Origin: 73-13 sp035556395
GTDB taxonomy: Bacteria; Actinomycetota; Actinomycetes; Actinomycetales; Microbacteriaceae
Length of the DNA stretch: 27,570 nucleotides
NCBI GenBank assembly: GCA_035556395.1
Contig: DATMFB010000018.1
Span: forward strand, 1-27,570
Direction of reading: 5' to 3'
Below the pieces are notes generated by a model, which saw only the letters and a list, made by a program, of their open reading frames with translations, was not told the DNA's origin and ran no database searches. Of this stretch, positions 1 through 7,169 are shown piece after piece. The first letter of the stretch is position 1. Each line of letters begins with the position of its first letter. The translations under genes and the position numbers were made by a program.

Positions 1-69
1 TAGGTGCGGCGCGTCGTCTGCGGCGAGCTGGTCGCCGACCGCGAGGTCCGGAAGGATCTCGCGACTCAC
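1..69 (-). CDS. Possible 5' end of a gene running off the left edge
   Basis: A GTG at 69-67 on the minus strand opens a frame that stays open to the window edge and encodes about 23 residues beginning VSREILPDLAVGDQL. The 'DLxVGD' pattern resembles the N-terminus of MaoC-type dehydratases, but this is far too short to assign. No convincing Shine-Dalgarno sequence precedes the GTG. If real, it is transcribed divergently from the VOC gene at 186. The plus-strand frames across the same bases give only short peptides ending at stops. Confidence 0.35.
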   Translation of the reverse strand, partial: MSREILPDLAVGDQLAADDAPHL

Positions 70-185
70 CGAGACTAACCGGGGATTGCATCCAAAATCA
101 AGCTGATTGGCGGTAGCTCCTGGCGTTCTCTCGAACAATCCGACAGTATGTATCCAATCTGCATCCGTCCGACGAGGAGGTCGAC
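70..185. promoter_or_regulatory. Upstream region of the VOC-GntR-AKR operon with TG(C/T)ATCC repeats
   Basis: This A/T-richer gap carries three copies of TG(C/T)ATCC at 87-93, 149-155 and 160-166; the last two are 11 bases apart, one helical turn. The copies at 87 and 149 continue as CCAA. A Shine-Dalgarno GAGGAGG at about 174-180 serves the ATG at 186. A GntR/FCD regulator is encoded in the downstream operon, so autoregulation here is plausible. No -35/-10 pair is clear enough to mark. Confidence 0.3.
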
Positions 186-713
186 ATGGCGATTCCAGGA
201 ATGCACGGCTCGGATCACATCGGTTTCACCGTACCCGACCTCGACGAGGCGGAGGCCTTCCTCGTCGGGATCCTCGGTGCGACCCCGATCTACACGCTCG
301 GCGCGAAGCGCGACGATGAGGGCGACTGGATGACCCGGCAGATCGGCGTCAGCCCGCGCAGCGTCATCGAGGAGATCCGCTTCTACCGGCTCGGCAACGG
401 CTCGAACCTCGAGGTCTTCCAGTACTCGAGCCCCGAAGGACAGGCGCCGCAGCCGAAGAACTCGGACATCGGCGGCCACCACCTCGCGCTCTACGTCGAC
501 GACATGGACGCGGCGGTCGCCTACCTCAAGGCGAACGGCGTCGAGGTGATGGGCGAGCCGATCCCGAGCGCCGGACCCGCGCTCGGCCAGCGCTGGATCT
601 ACTTCCGCGCCCCGTGGGGGATGCAGTTCGAGCTCGTCTCCTACCCGGGCGGCAAGGCGTACGAGCAGGACACCCCGGTCAAGCTTTGGCACCCAGCACA
701 CCCGGGCGAGTGA
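186..713 (+). CDS. VOC-family metalloprotein (glyoxalase/dioxygenase fold)
   Basis: A 175-residue vicinal-oxygen-chelate protein with two beta-alpha-beta-beta-beta modules. The four expected metal ligands are visible: His11 (DHIGFTV), Glu76 (NLEVFQY), His98 or His99 (GGHHLALYV) and Glu149 (MQFELVSY), so a divalent metal site is probably intact. Length and ligand spacing fit the lactoylglutathione lyase, methylmalonyl-CoA epimerase and small dioxygenase relatives, which cannot be separated here. The start follows GAGGAGG by about five bases. It is the first gene of a plus-strand group with a GntR regulator and an aldo/keto reductase, which points to a catabolic rather than a detoxification role; the substrate is unknown. 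Confidence 0.85.
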   Translation: MAIPGMHGSDHIGFTVPDLDEAEAFLVGILGATPIYTLGAKRDDEGDWMTRQIGVSPRSVIEEIRFYRLGNGSNLEVFQYSSPEGQAPQPKNSDIGGHHLALYVDDMDAAVAYLKANGVEVMGEPIPSAGPALGQRWIYFRAPWGMQFELVSYPGGKAYEQDTPVKLWHPAHPGE

Positions 714-720
714 ACCGACC

Positions 721-747
721 CCCGAGCGAGCGCAGCCAGTCGAAGGG
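721..747 (+). repeat. Half-element of a GAGCGAGCG...GTCGAAGGG palindromic repeat
   Basis: The 27 bases from 721 match the right arm of the palindromic element at 26885-26912 at about 25 of 28 positions (one missing T and two G-to-C changes). The copy fills the gap between the VOC stop codon (711-713) and the GntR start (754). Its 3' end, GAAGGG at 742-747 with the following CCGAGG, lies where the Shine-Dalgarno of the GntR gene should be. This repeat type is common between genes in actinobacterial genomes. Confidence 0.7.
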
Positions 748-753
748 CCGAGG

Positions 754-1428
754 ATGACGATGGAGCACGAGCGAACGCACGGCGCGGCCGGCGCCCGCAT
801 CGCCGCGCGCATCCGAGACGCGATCCTCTCCGGCGAGTACGCGCCGGGCGCACGGATCCGCCAGGAGGACCTCGCCGACCAGCACGGCGCCTCCCGCCTG
901 CCGGTCCGCGACGCGCTGCGCATGCTCGAGGCCGAGGGCCTCGTCATGGTCAAGGCGAACGCGGGCGCCTGGGTGTCGACGCTCACCCTCGCCGACTTCG
1001 AGGAGCTCTACCTCGTGCGCGAGCGCGTCGAGCCGCTCCTGCTCGGCTTCAACACGCCGCTGCTCGGCGACGAGGCGATCGACCGGCTCGAGGCGCTCGC
1101 CCTCGAGATGGAGGCGTCGAGCGACGTCGAGGAGTTCCTGCGCCTTGACCGCGAGTTCCACCTCTCCAGCTACACGGCGTCGCACACGAGCGTCCTCGGC
1201 GACTTCATCACGCAGCTGTGGAATCGCACGCAGCACTACCGCCGAGCGTTCACGAGGGTCTTCCGCGACGAGGGCGACCGCAGCGCCCACCACGATCACC
1301 AGCTCATCGTCGGGGCGCTGCGCCGCCGCGACGTCGAGGAGGCGGAGCGAGTGCTCGCGATCCACATCCGCCGCACCCGCCTCCAACTCGAGCAGCACCC
1401 GGAGATCTTCAATCCTGCGGGAGACTAG
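754..1428 (+). CDS. GntR-family regulator, FCD (FadR-type) subgroup
   Basis: A 224-residue regulator with an N-terminal winged helix (about residues 10-75; RIAARIRDAILSGEYAPG then the helix-turn-helix RQEDLADQHGASRLPVRDAL) and a C-terminal all-helical FCD ligand domain (about 80-215). The metal/ligand quartet of FCD domains is present: Asp132 and His136 (LDREFH), His182 (HDHQLI) and His204 (AIHIRR). Such proteins usually repress catabolic genes until an organic acid binds. It lies between a VOC gene and an aldo/keto reductase gene. The likely ribosome site is GAAGGGCCGAGG, overlapping a genome repeat. A FadR-like half-site palindrome lies far away at 20015-20025, but a link is only conjecture. 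Confidence 0.93.
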   Translation: MTMEHERTHGAAGARIAARIRDAILSGEYAPGARIRQEDLADQHGASRLPVRDALRMLEAEGLVMVKANAGAWVSTLTLADFEELYLVRERVEPLLLGFNTPLLGDEAIDRLEALALEMEASSDVEEFLRLDREFHLSSYTASHTSVLGDFITQLWNRTQHYRRAFTRVFRDEGDRSAHHDHQLIVGALRRRDVEEAERVLAIHIRRTRLQLEQHPEIFNPAGD

Positions 1429-1432
1429 GGAC

Positions 1433-2410
1433 ATGGAATACGTGCGGCTCGGGACGAGCGGACTCGAGGTCTCGTCGATCGCGGTCGGGGCGATGGCCTT
1501 CGGCGAAGCGGGTCGCGGACCGCACCCCTGGGCGGTTGGTCTCGACGCGAGCCGAGAGATGGTCCGCGTCGCGCTCGACCTCGGTCTCAACTTCTTCGAT
1601 ACCGCGAACGTCTACTCCGCGGGCACCGCCGAGGAGATCCTCGGAACGCTGCTGCGCGAGATGGCGGTGCGCGAGGAGGTCGTCATCGCGACCAAGGTGC
1701 AAGGACGGATGGGCCTCGGCCCAAATAGGGAAGGCCTCTCGCGCAAGGCGATCCGGCAGGAGGTCGACGCGTCGCTGCGCCGACTCGGCGTCGACTACAT
1801 CGACCTGCTGCAGATCCACCGCTTCGACAAGGTCACGCCGCTCGACGAGACGCTCACCGCGCTCGACGACCTCGTCCGAGCCGGGAAGGTGCTCTATCTC
1901 GGCGCATCATCGATGGACACGTGGCGTTTCGTGCACGCGCGCGACCGTCAGCGCGAGCTCGGGCTCGCCGAGTTCGTCTCGATGCAGAACCAGTACTCGC
2001 TCATCGCGCGAGAGGACGAGCGGGAGATGATCCCCTACTGCGCCGAAGCCGGCGTCGGCATCATCCCGTGGAGCCCGCTCGGCCGCGGCAAGCTCGCCCG
2101 ACCGTGGGGCACCGTGACCGCCCGCACCGAGAGCGACCCGATTCAGCTCGGCTTCTACAAGCAGGCCGTCGAGTCCGACGAGGCGGTCGTGAACGCCGTC
2201 GAGCAGGTCGCCAAGGAGCTCGGCCGCCCGATGGCGCACGTCGCGATCGCCTGGCTGCGCCGGCAGCCGGCGTTCTGCGCGCCGCTCATCGGCGCGACGA
2301 AGCCGAGCCATCTCACCGACGCGGTCGCCGCGCTCGACCTCGTCCTCACCGACGAGCAGGCCGCGCGCCTCGAGGCGCCCTACGCCCCTCGCCTCCCCGA
2401 GCTCTACTGA
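1433..2410 (+). CDS. Aldo/keto reductase
   Basis: A 325-residue NADPH-type TIM-barrel oxidoreductase. The catalytic tetrad is complete: Asp56 (FFDTANVYS), Tyr61, Lys88 (IATK) and His129 (QIHRFD). The motif GVDYIDLLQIH is typical of the YajO/Tas-like branch that reduces aldehydes and ketones. The open frame extends upstream inside the GntR gene, but homology begins at MEYVRLGTSG, so ATG 1433 is chosen. It lies four bases after the GntR stop, with GGGAG and AGGG purine runs just upstream, indicating coupled translation. A natural substrate cannot be read from the sequence. Confidence 0.93.
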   Translation: MEYVRLGTSGLEVSSIAVGAMAFGEAGRGPHPWAVGLDASREMVRVALDLGLNFFDTANVYSAGTAEEILGTLLREMAVREEVVIATKVQGRMGLGPNREGLSRKAIRQEVDASLRRLGVDYIDLLQIHRFDKVTPLDETLTALDDLVRAGKVLYLGASSMDTWRFVHARDRQRELGLAEFVSMQNQYSLIAREDEREMIPYCAEAGVGIIPWSPLGRGKLARPWGTVTARTESDPIQLGFYKQAVESDEAVVNAVEQVAKELGRPMAHVAIAWLRRQPAFCAPLIGATKPSHLTDAVAALDLVLTDEQAARLEAPYAPRLPELY

Positions 2411-2428
2411 GCTGTACTTGAGGCGGGA

Positions 2429-2500
2429 CCGGAGTGGACGCAAATGGTCCACCCCGGCAGCGCCCGACAGCCGTCTGCGTCCACTTCGGACGGGGTGGAC
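2429..2500. repeat. Interlocked inverted repeats between convergent genes
   Basis: Four copies of the GTGGAC/GTCCAC hexamer lie here in the order forward, reverse, reverse, forward. AGTGGACGCA (2433-2442) is perfectly complementary to TGCGTCCACT (2476-2485), and GTCCACCCCG (2447-2456) to CGGGGTGGAC (2491-2500); the two pairings cross. Alternatively two neighbouring hairpins form: CCGGAGTGGAC (2429-2439) with GTCCACCCCGG (2447-2457), one mismatch and a 7-base loop, and a second from 2479-2500. The element sits between the convergent AKR and MDR genes, so a bidirectional terminator role is likely, although no T tract follows. Confidence 0.7.
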
Positions 2501-2509
2501 GGGTGGGCG

Positions 2510-3607
2510 TCAGGGCTTGATGATCGGGGTGACCTCGGTGCGGTCGCGGGAGGCGGCGAGGGCGGCGTTCACCTCGGCCAGCGGATACACGCCCCCGATC
2601 ATCGCGTCGACGTCGATCGAGCCCGACTCGAGCATCCGGCTGAACTGCGCGATGTCGCGGCGCATGTCGAGCCGGCCCGACTGGGACGAGCGCACGTCGC
2701 GCCCGCGCAAGGCCAGCTCGAAGAGCGGCAGCTCGATCTCGCTCCAGCGCTCGACGTAGGAGGTGAGCACGGTCACGCCGCCGTTGCGGGTCGCGAGGAA
2801 CGTGTCCCTGACCGCCTCGAGCGTGCCGCCCGCGTCGAACCCGTAGTCCGCGCCGCGGCCATCGGTCAGCGCGCGCACGGCCTCGACGACGGGCCCGTCG
2901 GCCGGATCGATGACATCGGTCGCGCCGACCCGCGCCGCGACGGCGCGCCGGTGCGCGAGCGGCTCGACCGCGATGATCCGCGCCGCGCCGCGCAGCCGTG
3001 CGCCCTGGATCATCCAGAGCCCGACCTGTCCGCAGCCGACGACGACGACCGTCGACCCGGGCTCGACCCTGCCGACGTTGACGACGGCGCCGACGCCGGA
3101 GACGATCCCGCAGCCGAACATCGAGAGCCACTCGTCCGGCAGGTCCGAGTCGATCGGGAACGCCTGGATGCCGCGGAGCACCGAGCGCTCGGCGTAGGTG
3201 CCGGAGTGGCCCGGAGCCCGGACCTCGGAGCCGTCCGCGAGCGTGCCGATGACGGGCGCCGGGACGAAGAGCCCCTCGCACTGGTCGATGCGGCCGCTCG
3301 TGCACCAGAAGCACACGCCGCACTCGGGCGTCGCGGTGATGAGCACGCGCTGGCCGAGCCGGTGGCGCGCCTCGGGCCCGCGGTCGACGACCGTGCCGAC
3401 GGCCGAGTGGCCGAGCACGATCGGGCGGATGCCCGGGACGCGCGCCTCCGCGTCCCCGTCGATCGAGAGCCAGTCGGAATAGCAGAACGCGGTCGCCGCG
3501 ATCTCGACGACGACGTCGCCCTCGCCGGGGTCGCGCAAGCGCACCGTCTCGACCCGGAACTCCAGCTCGCCCTCGTGCGCGACAGCGGCGGTGATGTCAG
3601 TCGGCAT
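2510..3607 (-). CDS. Zinc-dependent MDR alcohol dehydrogenase
   Basis: A 365-residue medium-chain dehydrogenase. Visible sites are catalytic-zinc Cys42 (FCYSD), His67 and Cys166 (FGCGIVSGVG), the structural-zinc cluster Cys96, Cys99, Cys102 and Cys110, and the NAD(H) fold GCGQVG at 191-196 with an acidic Glu215 at the end of the second strand. The usual GHE motif reads GHS, so Glu68 is replaced by Ser. The GCG-TG-GA pattern resembles class III/NDMA-type ADHs. An upstream in-frame ATG at 3631 exists, but ATG 3607 has GGGAGAACGCC before it and is chosen. It overlaps the 3' end of the transporter gene by 11 bases and is a paralogue of the MDR protein at 24225-25343. Confidence 0.9.
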   Translation of the reverse strand: MPTDITAAVAHEGELEFRVETVRLRDPGEGDVVVEIAATAFCYSDWLSIDGDAEARVPGIRPIVLGHSAVGTVVDRGPEARHRLGQRVLITATPECGVCFWCTSGRIDQCEGLFVPAPVIGTLADGSEVRAPGHSGTYAERSVLRGIQAFPIDSDLPDEWLSMFGCGIVSGVGAVVNVGRVEPGSTVVVVGCGQVGLWMIQGARLRGAARIIAVEPLAHRRAVAARVGATDVIDPADGPVVEAVRALTDGRGADYGFDAGGTLEAVRDTFLATRNGGVTVLTSYVERWSEIELPLFELALRGRDVRSSQSGRLDMRRDIAQFSRMLESGSIDVDAMIGGVYPLAEVNAALAASRDRTEVTPIIKP

Positions 3608-4625
3608 GGCGTTCTCCCGGTTCTGGCCCATCGGCGCGTGCCGCGCGAGCGGGGCTCGACGCGCGCCGAACCGACCCTAACCCCGCGAGCGCGACCGCGA
3701 GGACGGCGAGGACCGCCCCGACGACCGAGCTCGCGGTCACGCCCATCGCGTCGACCGGCGCGAAGAGGTCGACCAGGATCGAGGCGATCGCCTGCCCGGC
3801 GGCGATGCAGAGCATCGAGCTCAGCACGCCGATCGTCTTGACGGTGACCGCGATGACGATGCCGACGATGACGCCGACCGTGCCGCCGAGAGGCGCCCAC
3901 CATGGCAGCGCCGAGAAGTCGGGCGGGTCGATGCTCATGATGATGAGGAGCGCGGTGCCCGTCGCGAGCGTCGACAGGATGAAGTTGATGACGGTCATGA
4001 CCGCCCACTCGCCGCCGGTCACGACGAGGATCCAGCCGTTCGCCGCCTGCTGGATCGCGACGATGACGCCGGCGATCACGACGAGCGGGATGAAGACAAG
4101 GTTGCCGGGGTGGAGGTGTCCCGTCGCGCCGACGGCGATCGCGATGATCGCGACGCCGATCCCGACGATCCGCAGGACGCTGAGCGGTCGCTTGCCGCCG
4201 GGCCCGAGCGCGGCGGAGTCGGCGAGGACCGAGCCGCCGAGCTGACCGAGCGTGATCGCGACGGCGACCATGACGACGCCGAGCTCAGGGGTCGAGATGA
4301 CGATGCCCATCATCGCGGCGAAGCCCATGAAGCCGCCGAGGAACCACCACCAGCGGATCTCGCTGCGGCGGGCGCGCAGGCTCCGCCACGCGCGCGGGAA
4401 CGCGCCGACGGCGAGCGACGCGAGGAGGCCGATGAGGAGCCCGCTGCCGTGATTGATCGCGACGGCGAGCACGGGCGAGCCGGTCATGACGCTGACGTGG
4501 CCGTTCGCCGAGGTCTGCACGGCGACGAATCCGCCGCTGATGATCGCGGCGATCGTGGAGAGCACGACGGCGCGGGTCGGACGACCGGCGCGCGCACGAG
4601 CCTCCGGCCGTTCGGCCGGACGCAC
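3597..4625 (-). CDS. DMT-superfamily transporter, YdcZ-type with two tandem units
   Basis: A very hydrophobic protein of about 342 residues with roughly ten membrane segments. It contains an internal duplication: the pattern V-A-(V/I)-Q-x-x-ANG with a following TG appears near the start (VAVQTSANGHVSVMTG) and again in the middle (VAIQQAANGWILVVTG), as expected for two fused YdcZ/DUF606 units. The reading frame runs far upstream as an artefact. GTG 4625 is 8 bases after the upstream stop codon; a second candidate, GTG 4565, gives a start nearer to the first membrane helix (322 residues). Neither has a strong ribosome site. The substrate is unknown. It lies between the reductase-like gene and the MDR gene in one minus-strand operon. 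Confidence 0.78.
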   Translation of the reverse strand: MRPAERPEARARAGRPTRAVVLSTIAAIISGGFVAVQTSANGHVSVMTGSPVLAVAINHGSGLLIGLLASLAVGAFPRAWRSLRARRSEIRWWWFLGGFMGFAAMMGIVISTPELGVVMVAVAITLGQLGGSVLADSAALGPGGKRPLSVLRIVGIGVAIIAIAVGATGHLHPGNLVFIPLVVIAGVIVAIQQAANGWILVVTGGEWAVMTVINFILSTLATGTALLIIMSIDPPDFSALPWWAPLGGTVGVIVGIVIAVTVKTIGVLSSMLCIAAGQAIASILVDLFAPVDAMGVTASSVVGAVLAVLAVALAGLGSVRRASSPARAARADGPEPGERHAD

Positions 4626-4633
4626 CCCGGTGC

Positions 4634-5671
4634 TCAGGACAGTGCCGCGAGCATGAGCTCGATGTTCGCGGGAACCGGCTCGAGCTCCCCGCGCTCGATG
4701 CGTCGGGCGATCTCGGCGACCGCCGTGTTGACCGGCGTCGCGATCCCGACCTGGCGCCCCTTCGCCGCGACGTGCCCGTTGAGGTCGTCGACCTCGCTGT
4801 GCCGGCCGGCGCCGCGGCGCCAGTCCTGCAGGACCGTCGTCGTCGCACCCGGCACGACGAAGCCCGTGAAGAGCTTGTCCGTCATGACGTCGACGATCCG
4901 GTCCCGGTCGACGATCTCGTCCTCGGTCAGCCCGAAGATCGGGAGCACCTGATAGCCGAGGGCGCCGCCGACCGCGAGCGCCTCGTTCCCGGCGGCGACC
5001 ATGATGTCGCGATATCCGGGCGCGTGCAGGGCGTCGAGCATGGGCAGCCCGAGGATCGCGGAGGTCACGAGCAGCGTCGAGTTCGAGACGAGCTTCATCC
5101 ACTTCGCGGACTCGATGTCGTCGAAGTGCTGCACCGTCCCGGAGTGCCGGAGCAGGGAGGCCACCTCCTCCTCGCGTTCTGCGCTCGGACCGCCGGGGAG
5201 CACGCCGGTCGCGTACCAGGAGCGGGAGACCGGGGTGTGGCGGTGCACCAACGCGGGCTCGTCCATCGTCGCCGAGCACTCGATGACGGTCGAGATCGTC
5301 CGGTGCGAGCCGACCACCTCCTCGACGATGCGGGTCGTCATCCCGTTCTGCACACCGGCCATGAGGCCGTCCGCCGCGAGGTAGGGCTCGATGAGCTGCG
5401 CCGCCCAGCGCGAGTCGTATGCCTTCATGAGCATGAGCACGATGTCGAAGTCGTGCTTGAGCTCGGCGACCTCGCAGAGATGGATCACCCTCGGCTCGAC
5501 CCGGATGACCTCCTCGGGCGTCTCGATCGTGAGGCCGTCGCTGCGCATCCGCTCGACGTGGCTCGGCCACTGCTCGACGAGCGTCACGTCGCGTCCGGCC
5601 ATGATCAGGTCGGCACCGATCGATGCGCCGTTGGCACCCGCTCCGAGCACCGCGATCCTGGGCTCCGTCAT
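4634..5671 (-). CDS. Ketopantoate reductase (PanE/ApbA) family oxidoreductase
   Basis: A 345-residue NAD(P)-binding protein of the PanE/ApbA family. The dinucleotide motif GAGANG lies at residues 10-15, followed by the LMLMKAYD lysine region and the C-terminal helical domain with ESAKWMKLVSNS, which carries the catalytic-type lysine. It is about 40 residues longer than E. coli PanE, and it is clustered with a transporter and an alcohol dehydrogenase rather than with panB or panC, so it may reduce a different 2-oxo acid. An upstream ATG at 5809 would add a non-homologous basic stretch; ATG 5671 is preferred because GGAGGAG lies 5-6 bases before it. First gene of the minus-strand operon. Confidence 0.85.
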   Translation of the reverse strand: MTEPRIAVLGAGANGASIGADLIMAGRDVTLVEQWPSHVERMRSDGLTIETPEEVIRVEPRVIHLCEVAELKHDFDIVLMLMKAYDSRWAAQLIEPYLAADGLMAGVQNGMTTRIVEEVVGSHRTISTVIECSATMDEPALVHRHTPVSRSWYATGVLPGGPSAEREEEVASLLRHSGTVQHFDDIESAKWMKLVSNSTLLVTSAILGLPMLDALHAPGYRDIMVAAGNEALAVGGALGYQVLPIFGLTEDEIVDRDRIVDVMTDKLFTGFVVPGATTTVLQDWRRGAGRHSEVDDLNGHVAAKGRQVGIATPVNTAVAEIARRIERGELEPVPANIELMLAALS

Positions 5672-5784
5672 CGCAGCTCCTCCCTTACAGCGCAGGCGTA
5701 CATCGGCGACGGCCCGCATTGGTATTTTGGGTGCTGCGGCGCGAGAATGTAAATCGTCGCTGAACACTCTCGAGGGAGAACGCC
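5672..5784. promoter_or_regulatory. Divergent promoter region (PanE-like / Dabb genes)
   Basis: A 113-base gap between two divergent operons. It contains an A/T-rich island at 5721-5730 (GGTATTTTGG) and another at 5746-5754 (AATGTAAAT), both unusual in this GC-rich DNA and likely promoter parts. A Shine-Dalgarno GAGGGAGA precedes the plus-strand ATG at 5785; GGAGGAG precedes the minus-strand ATG at 5671. No clear palindrome is present. Confidence 0.4.
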
Positions 5785-6099
5785 ATGCCGGTCCTGCACA
5801 TCGCCTCATTCCGCTGGAAGCCCGAGGTCACGGAAGCGGACGTCACCGCGCTGACCGCCGCCCTCTACGAGATGCGCGCCGAGATCCCCGAGATCAAGTC
5901 GTACGTCGCCGAGGCGAACCTCCACCTGCGCGCCGGAGGCGCCGACTACGGCGTCGCGGCTATCGTCGACGACGGGGCCGGCCTCGACGCGTACATCGAC
6001 CACCCGCTCCACAAGGCCGTCTATGACAAGTACCTCGGCTGGATGATCGGCGAGCGCTCGGCCGTGCAGCTGCCCATCGAGGCCGGGAGCTTCGCTTGA
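5785..6099 (+). CDS. Dabb-family (stress-responsive alpha/beta barrel) protein
   Basis: A 104-residue protein matching the dimeric alpha-beta barrel (Dabb) family: an N-terminal strand LHIASFRWKPEVT, then two helices, the AAIVDD strand and the typical ending in which HPLH-KAVYDKYLGWM forms the last helix. Members include plant stress proteins, polyketide cyclase-like enzymes such as olivetolic acid cyclase, and many bacterial proteins without an assigned role. The gene starts after GAGGGAGAACGCC and overlaps the next gene by four bases (TTGA), so it is translationally coupled to an alcohol dehydrogenase. A catalytic role cannot be proved from sequence. Confidence 0.85.
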   Translation: MPVLHIASFRWKPEVTEADVTALTAALYEMRAEIPEIKSYVAEANLHLRAGGADYGVAAIVDDGAGLDAYIDHPLHKAVYDKYLGWMIGERSAVQLPIEAGSFA

Positions 6100-7157
6100 C
6101 CTCGACCCTCGCCGCCGTGCTCCACGAGCCCGGCGACCTGCGGATCGAGACGATCGACGTGCGCGAGCCCGGTCCGGGCGAGGTCCGGATCCGCGTCGGC
6201 GTGTGCGGCGTCTGCGGTTCCGACGCGACGGAGTACGGGCGCAGCCTCGTCCTCGCCGAGCCGCCCGTCGCGCTCGGGCACGAGTTCGCCGGAACGATCG
6301 AGGCCGTCGGCGAGGGCGTCACCGGCCTCGAGGTCGGTGCGACCGTCGTCTGCGGCGCCGGCATCTCCTGCGGCGAGTGCAAGCCGTGCCTGGCTGGTAG
6401 GACGAACCTCTGCCGCTCGTACAAGACGCTCGGCTTCGCCTTCGACGGCGGGCTCGCCGGCTACGTCGTCGCGCCGGCGGAGATCGTGCTCGACGTCTCC
6501 GACACGGGGCTCGCGATGGACACGCTCGGTCTCGCGCAGCCGATGGCGATCGCGGTGCACACGGTGCGCCGCAGCGGCCTGAAGGCCGGCGACGACGCGG
6601 TCATCGTCGGCGTCGGCGGCATCGGCGTCTTCATCACCGTCGCCGCGGTCGCGACCGGCGCCCGCGTCCTCGTCGTCGACCTGAACGAGGAGCGGCTCGC
6701 GCTCGCGACGGCGCTCGGCGCGACCGCGACGCTCGTCGCCGGCACGAAGCCGCTCGTCGAGGCGGTCGACGAGCTCGGCTTCGACGTCGACGTGTTCTTC
6801 GAGGTGAGCGGCTCCCGTCCCGGCCTGCAGTCGGTGCTCGAGGCGGCGAGGCCCGGGGTCACGATCGTGCCGGTCGGCATCCAGCGCGGCGAGCCGGAGC
6901 TCCCCCTCGGGACCTGGACGCTGCGCGAGATGAAGGTCGTCGGGACGGTCGCGCACGTCTTCAAGACCGATTTCCCCGATGCGATCAGGCTCCTGCAGTC
7001 CCGCCCGGACTGGACCGACATCGCGCCGGAGGCCTTCCCGCTCGACCGGCTCATCCCCGACGTCCTGCAGCCCCTCCTCGACGGCTCGGCGCAGCAGATC
7101 AAGGCGCTCGTCGACCCGTGGATCACGGAGCCGCGCGCGGCGGTGCACACCCGCTGA
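6096..7157 (+). CDS. Zinc-dependent MDR dehydrogenase, butanediol/threonine-DH-like
   Basis: A 353-residue MDR protein starting at a TTG (6096) that overlaps the Dabb stop; GGGAG lies nine bases before it. Catalytic-zinc residues are Cys40 (CGVCGSD) and His62-Glu63 (GHEF); the structural-zinc cysteines are Cys92, Cys95, Cys98 and Cys106. The Rossmann motif GVGGIG is at 172-177, with Asp195 at the strand end, suggesting NAD use. The EP motif that normally supplies a further zinc ligand in the butanediol/sorbitol dehydrogenase group reads QP (Gln148-Pro149). Unlike the other two MDR proteins in the window it keeps the GHE motif, so it belongs to a different branch. Substrate unknown, probably a secondary alcohol. 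Confidence 0.9.
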   Translation: MTSTLAAVLHEPGDLRIETIDVREPGPGEVRIRVGVCGVCGSDATEYGRSLVLAEPPVALGHEFAGTIEAVGEGVTGLEVGATVVCGAGISCGECKPCLAGRTNLCRSYKTLGFAFDGGLAGYVVAPAEIVLDVSDTGLAMDTLGLAQPMAIAVHTVRRSGLKAGDDAVIVGVGGIGVFITVAAVATGARVLVVDLNEERLALATALGATATLVAGTKPLVEAVDELGFDVDVFFEVSGSRPGLQSVLEAARPGVTIVPVGIQRGEPELPLGTWTLREMKVVGTVAHVFKTDFPDAIRLLQSRPDWTDIAPEAFPLDRLIPDVLQPLLDGSAQQIKALVDPWITEPRAAVHTR

Positions 7158-7169
7158 TCCCGCGACCGG

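Noticed and set aside
137..146. AATCCGACAG as a third copy of the shared AraC-type motif
   Set aside because: It matches only about nine bases of the motif, lacks the CGCAGG half, and its distance to the start codon (about 40 bases) differs from the 63-64 bases of the two good copies.
2444..3841. Long plus-strand open frame opposite the MDR gene
   Set aside because: Low-complexity Arg/Asp-rich translation with no motif; the minus strand encodes a complete zinc dehydrogenase with a ribosome site.
4634..5671. Assignment as the biosynthetic panE gene
   Set aside because: The family is clear but the length and the neighbours do not support a pantothenate role.
5727..5754. A -35/-10 pair (TTGGGT and TGTAAA) before the Dabb gene
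   Set aside because: The spacing and the hexamers are poor; only the A/T-rich character of the region is reported.
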